11,518 nt of DNA from an uncultured Clostridia bacterium (GTDB taxonomy: Bacteria > Bacillota > Clostridia > Lachnospirales > Lachnospiraceae). This document shows positions 7,428-11,518 of this stretch, piece by piece; positions within the stretch are counted from its first letter, which is position 1; every line of letters starts with the position of its first letter. The notes beneath the pieces were generated by a model. It saw only the letters and a program-made list of their open reading frames with translations, was not told the origin of the DNA and ran no database searches. Where the stretch lies: assembly GCA_947178045.1 (NCBI GenBank), contig CAMWWR010000019.1, forward strand, positions 1-11,518, written 5' to 3'. The position numbers were made by a program, and so were the translations under genes.

Positions 7428-9158
7428 TTATTTGAAATCCGCATCCGTTAATCCGTAGTATTCCTTTAAGCCCTTCTTCAACTCGGTTTCCGCGGTGACA
7501 AAGCGCGCGTTGATCGCCGTGTTCCAGTCGGAAAGTCTTGCCTTTACATTGTCAAGCCAGCTTGCGTTCGCCGTGCCGACTCCTGCCACTGCCTCCTGTG
7601 TTGCGTTCAGCCACTCATACAGGCAGTCCTTCTGCTCTCCGTCCTCCATAATCTTGTACGGATAGCACTTGTCGGAAATATCCCAGAACTGTCCCTTGCC
7701 CCAGAGCTCTACGATGTAGTGGAAGCCCGGCATCAGCTTCGCATCCGCGAATCTTGCGTGCGTATCGGTCGAGTACCAGATCTTCATCTGAGCGTCAAAA
7801 GCGTCGCCCGTTACAAGCGGGAAGGAATCGTTTAACGCGGTTCTTAAGGTGCCGTTATCGCTGTACTGCTGCTGCGCTCTCACCTGCATGGACTCGGTTG
7901 CGCCGCACCAGAAGGAACCGAACGCGTAAGCAAGCTCAAGCTTTGCCTTCTCCGCATCACTCCACTCCGGATTGTTGTCATCCATCGCGTAATTGTGAAT
8001 CGCCATCGGGTCAACACAGATACCGACCGTATTGCCCTTGTACGCAGTGCTCGGTCTCGGATAGATATCCCAGTCATTCGATTCTACTGCATTGACCGGA
8101 TAGGTGCCGTCTGCATTCTTTGCTACCGCTGCCGCGCCCATCATCCACGGATCGCCGTCGTTGGTCAGGCAGTAGTTGCGGCAGAAGAAACGGTGGCTCC
8201 ACCACCAGCCGTCATCCATAATCTCGCTGGCAATATTTCCGATGCCGTTCTGAACCCAGATGGCCGAGTTCGCCCACTTCGGGATATAGGAAAGCAGATC
8301 GCTCACTTCCGAGGAAGCAATATTGACGCGGTCGCCCGTGCCGGAGTAATTTGCCATCTGGGAGTTGATCGTGTTCACCCCGGTCGCGATAAAGCTGAGC
8401 GGCGTGTCCACAGAGCCCCAGAAGTTTGTTCCGTCCGCAGAATTTACGAATTCCGTGTACTCATCGATCGTCCACTGCGGGCTCGGCACCTCGATGTTGT
8501 TCGTCTCCGCCAGCTCCTTGTTCACATAAACGCCCCATGGCTGGATGAACTGAGGAAGACCTGCCTGGAAGCCGTAGTAGGACATTGTGCTCATAACTGA
8601 CTTGTTGAAGGACTGGTAAAGCACATCATCCGAGAATACGGAGAGATCTGCCACAAGACCCTTGCTCGTGTCGCCGATCAGGTCGTTGGATGCGTAGATA
8701 TCCGGGTACTTACCGTGCTCCGCGCGGAAATTCTCCATCTCCTGCGCCCAGGTCGTGTCGTTGCCGTTCGGATCATCCGTCTTTGCCCAGAGGTTGATTT
8801 TTACGTTCGGGTACATCCTGTTGAATTCCTTTGCCATCGCGTACACCGCCGCAACGTTCTGGGTCGTGATCTCGGATGCGTCCCAGTTCTTCTTGCCAAG
8901 ATCCTCGTAGTAAACGCTGTCGCCGGACCATACCATGATATCGATGGAACCGGATACGTTCGGATCGAGCGACTTGTACAGCGGCTCCTTCGTCGTGCCC
9001 TTGTTGTCGGTATCCCCCTCATTTGTGCCCGGATTTGTCGCCGACGTCGGCTTTGGCGTACCCTCCGGATCTTCGCTTCCGCCGCCGCACCCTGCAAACA
9101 TGGATGCCGTCATGCATGCTGTGAGCATTAATCCTAATGCCTTCTTTGATTTTTTCAT
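7428..9158 (-). CDS. extracellular solute-binding lipoprotein of a sugar ABC importer
   Basis: This 576-residue protein is the first gene of the transporter operon. Residues 1-24 form a lipoprotein signal: KKSKK, a hydrophobic core, then Phe-Ala-Gly-Cys with Cys24 as the lipidated residue. Phe at the -3 position is less common than Leu. A Gly/Ser/Thr/Pro-rich tether (about 25-65) follows. The mature domain begins with a beta-strand (SIDIMVWSGD) and has features of large family 1 binding proteins: EFNRMYPNVKINLW around 111-124, YPDIYASNDL around 151-160, and GVYVNKELAETNNIEVPSP followed by WTIDEYTEFV around 209-238. The many Trp and Tyr residues fit carbohydrate stacking. GGAGG lies five bases before the ATG. 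The gene is separated from the rest of the operon by a stem-loop, as is usual for a binding protein that must exceed its permeases in number. It should present sugars to the permeases at 3373-4326 and 2468-3361. The substrate cannot be named from sequence alone. Confidence 0.92.
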   Translation of the reverse strand: MKKSKKALGLMLTACMTASMFAGCGGGSEDPEGTPKPTSATNPGTNEGDTDNKGTTKEPLYKSLDPNVSGSIDIMVWSGDSVYYEDLGKKNWDASEITTQNVAAVYAMAKEFNRMYPNVKINLWAKTDDPNGNDTTWAQEMENFRAEHGKYPDIYASNDLIGDTSKGLVADLSVFSDDVLYQSFNKSVMSTMSYYGFQAGLPQFIQPWGVYVNKELAETNNIEVPSPQWTIDEYTEFVNSADGTNFWGSVDTPLSFIATGVNTINSQMANYSGTGDRVNIASSEVSDLLSYIPKWANSAIWVQNGIGNIASEIMDDGWWWSHRFFCRNYCLTNDGDPWMMGAAAVAKNADGTYPVNAVESNDWDIYPRPSTAYKGNTVGICVDPMAIHNYAMDDNNPEWSDAEKAKLELAYAFGSFWCGATESMQVRAQQQYSDNGTLRTALNDSFPLVTGDAFDAQMKIWYSTDTHARFADAKLMPGFHYIVELWGKGQFWDISDKCYPYKIMEDGEQKDCLYEWLNATQEAVAGVGTANASWLDNVKARLSDWNTAINARFVTAETELKKGLKEYYGLTDADFK

Positions 9159-9200
9159 ACATACCTCCGTTCCTGTGTGTCACCTTGCACAATTAACATA

Positions 9201-9215
9201 GCCGCATTCAGCGGC
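9201..9215 (-). promoter_or_regulatory. leader hairpin in the lipoprotein gene 5' UTR
   Basis: GCCGC and GCGGC arms of five bases flank a five-base loop that contains the stop codon of the short upstream frame at 9208-9252. A ribosome terminating on that frame would open this hairpin. Its small size makes it a weak structure alone, so an attenuation role is only a possibility. Confidence 0.3.
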
Positions 9216-9252
9216 CTGTTCCGTTTTTCCGGCTGCTCACCGGTGCCTCCAT
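9208..9252 (-). CDS. possible 14-residue leader peptide
   Basis: Within the predicted 5' UTR of the lipoprotein gene, an ATG at 9252 begins the frame MEAPVSSRKNGTGR followed by TGA at 9208. A GAGGAG sequence lies seven bases before the ATG, which is a good ribosome binding site, and the stop falls in the loop of a small hairpin. The frame ends 49 bases before the lipoprotein start. It is too short for coding statistics and shows no run of one amino acid such as an amino-acid attenuator would have. It may be a real upstream frame that tunes translation, or chance. Confidence 0.3.
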   Translation of the reverse strand: MEAPVSSRKNGTGR

Positions 9253-9290
9253 TTCCTGTCTCCTCTCCGGTTTTGTGCATTTTATATCAG

Positions 9291-9302
9291 AAAAACGTTT
9301 TT
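9291..9302. promoter_or_regulatory. operator-like palindrome at the transcription start
   Basis: AAAAACGTTTTT is a perfect 12-base palindrome with a central CG. It would begin about two bases downstream of the predicted start of transcription near 9304, the classical repressor position. A central CG with flanking A/T symmetry is typical of LacI/GalR-family sites. It lacks the outer G and C of a canonical CcpA cre site, so a local sugar repressor is more likely than CcpA. Confidence 0.6.
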
Positions 9303-9310
9303 ACAGCTAT

Positions 9311-9339
9311 AATATATCATCATTTTGCCTATTTGGCAA
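9311..9339 (-). promoter_or_regulatory. sigma-A-type promoter of the transporter operon
   Basis: Reading on the minus strand, a -35 of TTGCCA (9334-9339) is followed after exactly 17 bases by a -10 of TATATT (9311-9316), predicting transcription from about 9304 and a leader of about 145 bases. It is flanked by palindromes at 9343-9358 and 9291-9302. The -35 itself lies inside an inverted repeat, TTGCC-N5-GGCAA (9325-9339), which may be an additional protein site. Confidence 0.7.
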
Positions 9340-9342
9340 TAG

Positions 9343-9358
9343 ATAAAAACGTTTTTAT
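9343..9358. promoter_or_regulatory. operator-like palindrome upstream of the -35
   Basis: ATAAAAACGTTTTTAT is a perfect 16-base palindrome ending four bases upstream of the -35 hexamer. Its centre is 54 bp from that of the palindrome at 9291-9302, about five helical turns, so two bound repressor dimers would face the same side of the DNA and could cooperate or loop across the promoter. Confidence 0.6.
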
Positions 9359-9359
9359 A

Positions 9360-9597
9360 AGGATTTACCAGTTTCACATTAGCCGTTTTGTATGTATTGC
9401 ACAATGAAATGCGGTTAGATTTTGTGAATATTTACATGTGTGAATTGTATGATTGAGTAGAGGAACACTTTTCGCCGCTGCCCGGCATGCGCATATCGAA
9501 CAGGGGGAGGGTCTTTCTTCCCTGCTCACCCGCGCGGGAACGTGCTGTTTCAGCAGCAAAATTCCTATGTGCATTCATGCACATTCGCCCCCTGCGC
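9360..9597. other. noncoding spacer with several small inverted repeats
   Basis: I find no convincing gene here; the longest open frames lack ribosome binding sites and recognisable sequence. The stretch holds a CCCGCGCGGG palindrome (9529-9538), TGCTG-AAA-CAGCA on the minus strand (9543-9555), and ATGTGCAT-N2-ATGCACAT (9567-9584). TGTGAAT occurs twice, 16 bases apart (9423 and 9439). The hairpins lie just after the rny terminator and may be a structured 3' region or an unannotated RNA. No promoter for such an RNA stands out. Confidence 0.45.
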
Positions 9598-9623
9598 ATA
9601 AAAACAGGGGGCTCTCGCCCCCC
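9598..9623 (-). terminator. rho-independent terminator after rny
   Basis: On the minus strand, GGGGGC (9622-9617), a GAGA loop and GCCCCC (9612-9607) are followed by TGTTTTTAT. The hairpin begins about five bases after the rny stop codon. The third arm at 9587-9594 could pair with the same GCCCCC segment in a competing structure. Confidence 0.8.
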
Positions 9624-9627
9624 GCTT

Positions 9628-11184
9628 TCATTTTGCGTAATCTGTCACTCTGGACTCGCGGATTACATTGACCTTAATCTGACCAGGATATTCTAACTCA
9701 TCCTCGATCTTCTTTGACAAATCTCTTGCAAGCAGCACCATATCGTCATCGCTGATCTGATCCGGCACTACCATAACGCGAACCTCCCGGCCCGCGGAAA
9801 TTGCAAAGGATTTATCAACACCCTTAAAGCCGTTCGCAATATCTTCTAACTGATTCAATCTGTTGGTATATGTTTCCAGGGTCTCTCTTCTCGCACCCGG
9901 CCTTGCAGCGGATATCGTATCTGCCGCCTGGACGATACATGCGATCAGGGACTGAAACTCAACATCGCCGTGATGGGCCTCCACCGCGTTGATGACGACC
10001 GGGGACTCCTTGTACTTGCGGCACAAATCGACACCGATCTGAACATGGGTGCCCTCCATCTCGTGGTCGACCGATTTTCCGATATCATGCAGCAGTCCGG
10101 CACGCTTTGCGGTCCTGACGTCCACACCGATCTCGCCGGCCAGAAGACCGGAAAGAATCGCCACCTCGATGGAATGCTTCAGCGCATTCTGTCCATAGCT
10201 TGTCCTGAACTTCATCTTTCCCAGAAGCCGGATCAGCTCCGGATGGATGCCGTGCACGCCGACCTCCAGCGTCGCGGCCTCGCCCTCCTCGCGGATCATC
10301 ATCTCAACTTCCTTCTGCGCCTTCTCCACCATCTCCTCGATCCGGGCCGGATGGATCCGCCCGTCCACGATCAGCTTTTCGAGAGCGATTCTGGCCACCT
10401 CCCTGCGGATCGGGTCAAAGCTTGAGAGAATCACAGCCTCCGGCGTATCGTCGATGATGAGATCAACCCCGGTCAGCGTCTCGATCGTGCGGATATTTCG
10501 ACCCTCACGCCCGATAATCCGGCCCTTCATCTCATCGTTCGGCAGCTGGACAACAGAAATCGTAGATTCGGCAACGTGGTCTGCAGCACATTTCTGGATT
10601 GCGGTGACAACGAGATCTCTCGCTTTCTTATCGACCTCTTCCCTTGCCCTGCTCTCCATCTCCTTTACGAGTACTGCAGTTTCATGTTTCACTTCATCTT
10701 CAACAGTTTTAATAAGATATTCCTTAGCTTGTTCGGAGGTCAATCCAGAAATCTTCTCCAGCTCTGCAACCTGCTTTGCATGGGAATCCTCCACCTCACG
10801 GCGAAGCTTCTCCATCTCCTGCTCGCGCACAACCAGCTTCGATTCCTTCTTTTCCAGAGACTCCAGCTTGCGGTCCACAGCCTCCTCCTTGGAGAGGACC
10901 CGCTTCTCGTAACGCTGCACCTCTGCCCTGCGGTCCTTGGCTTCCTTCTCCAGCTCATTCTTCGTCCGGATGGACTCTTCCTTTGCCTCGAGAAGTGCCT
11001 CCTTCTTCTTTGCCTCCGCCGTTTTTAACGCCTCATCAATAATCTCTCTCGCCTTTTCGTCCGCATTGCCAATTTTTGCCTCGACAAGCTTCGTATGGTA
11101 GGAGATCGCGATCTTAGCGGTGACAAATGCGACCACGAGTGCAGTGACAACAACCGCGATTACGATTTTCACTACATCGTCCAC
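9628..11184 (-). CDS. rny: ribonuclease Y
   Basis: RNase Y is a membrane-bound endoribonuclease that starts bulk mRNA decay and processing in many Firmicutes. The protein has 518 residues, the usual length, with all expected parts: an N-terminal membrane anchor (about 4-25), a long charged coiled coil (about 30-180), a KH RNA-binding domain with [12 protein letters not shown] at 221-232, and an HD phosphohydrolase domain. Metal-binding residues visible in the HD domain are His337, His366-Asp367 (in LLHDIGK), His404-His405 nearby (in EAHHGD) and Asp422 (in [13 protein letters not shown]). The start is a GTG at 11184, seven bases after AAGGAGG, and it gives the normal N-terminus. It is transcribed alone from the promoter at 11268-11296 and ends at the hairpin at 9598-9623. 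It has no evident functional link to the transporter operon; in related genomes rny often follows recA/recX, which would lie beyond the right edge. Confidence 0.98.
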   Translation of the reverse strand: MDDVVKIVIAVVVTALVVAFVTAKIAISYHTKLVEAKIGNADEKAREIIDEALKTAEAKKKEALLEAKEESIRTKNELEKEAKDRRAEVQRYEKRVLSKEEAVDRKLESLEKKESKLVVREQEMEKLRREVEDSHAKQVAELEKISGLTSEQAKEYLIKTVEDEVKHETAVLVKEMESRAREEVDKKARDLVVTAIQKCAADHVAESTISVVQLPNDEMKGRIIGREGRNIRTIETLTGVDLIIDDTPEAVILSSFDPIRREVARIALEKLIVDGRIHPARIEEMVEKAQKEVEMMIREEGEAATLEVGVHGIHPELIRLLGKMKFRTSYGQNALKHSIEVAILSGLLAGEIGVDVRTAKRAGLLHDIGKSVDHEMEGTHVQIGVDLCRKYKESPVVINAVEAHHGDVEFQSLIACIVQAADTISAARPGARRETLETYTNRLNQLEDIANGFKGVDKSFAISAGREVRVMVVPDQISDDDMVLLARDLSKKIEDELEYPGQIKVNVIRESRVTDYAK

Positions 11185-11224
11185 AGGAATTCCTCCTTAT
11201 TAAATTTTCATTCTATGTAGGCGA

Positions 11225-11240
11225 AGCTTAATAATAAGCT
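11225..11240 (-). promoter_or_regulatory. small hairpin in the rny 5' UTR
   Basis: AGCTTA (11225-11230) and TAAGCT (11235-11240) form a six-base stem with a four-base loop in the predicted leader of rny, between its promoter and ribosome binding site. It lacks a U-run and is not a terminator. A role in message stability or autoregulation by RNase Y is possible but unsupported. Confidence 0.35.
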
Positions 11241-11267
11241 ACAAAAACACCAACATACAACATATAA

Positions 11268-11296
11268 ATTTTATACTGTTTTACCGGACAGGTCAA
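11268..11296 (-). promoter_or_regulatory. sigma-A-type promoter of rny
   Basis: On the minus strand a -35 of TTGACC (11291-11296) and a -10 of TAAAAT (11268-11273) are separated by 17 bases. Each hexamer matches consensus at five of six positions. This predicts a leader of about 75 bases before the GTG start of rny, within an AT-rich stretch unlike the flanking GC-rich DNA. Confidence 0.7.
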
Positions 11297-11360
11297 TAGA
11301 AATGTAAAAATTCCATGCAATTTGTTGATACAATTCACTCGATTTTCCCCGGAAACCAGT

Positions 11361-11518
11361 CATTTTTCCCTCATGCCTGCTCTGCTTTTCCCTCAACGGC
11401 CGACCAGCTTCCACTTCACGGTTGAGCAGCTTCTTCCCTATGGCCGGCTTCTCCCTCACAGCCGAACGGCTTCTTCCCCAGAGTGGGTCAGCTTCTCCCA
11501 CAATGGCTAATCAGACTT
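11361..11518. repeat. imperfect ~22-bp tandem repeat array, open at right edge
   Basis: On the plus strand a motif close to CAGCTTCTTCCCTCA plus a GGCCG-type segment recurs. GCTT elements start at 11384, 11407, 11429, 11447, 11469 and 11491 (steps of 23, 22, 18, 22 and 22). A weaker copy (TTTTTCCCTCATGCC) lies near 11361, and CAGACTT at 11512-11518 falls at the next expected place. The GGCCG and AGCC parts of neighbouring units can pair into small hairpins. One minus-strand frame (11271-11501) stays open through most units, but it has an in-frame stop just upstream, no ribosome binding site and no recognisable sequence, so I treat the array as noncoding. It lies upstream of the rny promoter. 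Confidence 0.6.

Noticed and set aside
9291..9302. Canonical CcpA cre site
   Set aside because: The core CG symmetry fits, but the conserved outer G and C of the cre consensus are absent, so a different LacI-family site is more likely.
9374..9574. Minus-strand frame of 66 codons in the spacer after rny
   Set aside because: Its ATG lies in an inverted repeat without a ribosome binding site, and the product has no recognisable features.
11271..11501. Minus-strand frame of 76 codons through the repeat array
   Set aside because: The open frame follows from near-21/22-bp repeats. It starts at a GTG with no ribosome binding site, and it runs through the rny promoter.
11361..11518. CRISPR array
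   Set aside because: Units are about 22 bp end to end with no unique spacers, the repeats are imperfect, and no cas gene is present.

Overview
The window looks like chromosomal DNA of a moderately GC-rich Clostridia member, most likely Lachnospiraceae-like or a related anaerobic Firmicute. The basis is strong AGGAGG-type ribosome binding sites before every gene, a membrane-anchored RNase Y of standard Firmicute architecture, sigma-A-type promoters in AT-rich gaps, and a sugar-type (CUT1) ABC importer operon with no ATPase gene of its own. The taxonomic call is inference from gene content. No RNA gene, CRISPR array, insertion sequence or phage gene was seen.

All real genes lie on the minus strand, so the window reads right to left. 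At the right edge (about 11360-11518) is a noncoding array of imperfect ~22-bp repeats that seems to continue past the edge. Next are a good promoter and rny (RNase Y, GTG start), closed by a G+C-rich hairpin terminator at 9598-9623. A 469-bp gap (9159-9627) follows. It holds several inverted repeats and a well-formed promoter (-35 TTGCCA, 17-bp spacer, -10 TATATT) framed by two AAAAACGTTTTT palindromes whose centres are 54 bp apart.

That promoter starts an operon that runs off the left edge: a solute-binding lipoprotein (7428-9158); a gap with a strong stem-loop and a third copy of the palindrome; a 975-residue membrane-anchored protein joining two beta-sandwich-like regions to a C-terminal solute-binding domain (4323-7250); two CUT1 permeases (3373-4326 and 2468-3361); an NHL-repeat/TPR/YIP1 membrane protein (404-2452); and the first 140 codons of a secreted DUF5696-like protein (1-420). 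Genes from 7250 down to 1 are separated by 15 bp or less or overlap, so they should be co-transcribed.

The permeases form the membrane channel. The lipoprotein and the large fusion are alternative or cooperating substrate receptors. ATP would have to come from a shared MsmX-type ATPase encoded elsewhere. The NHL/TPR/YIP1 protein and the DUF5696-like protein are the least understood parts. Their tight coupling to a two-receptor sugar importer is the best candidate here for an uncharacterised surface glycan capture or sensing system. The palindromes suggest control by a LacI/GalR-type regulator that is not encoded in the window.
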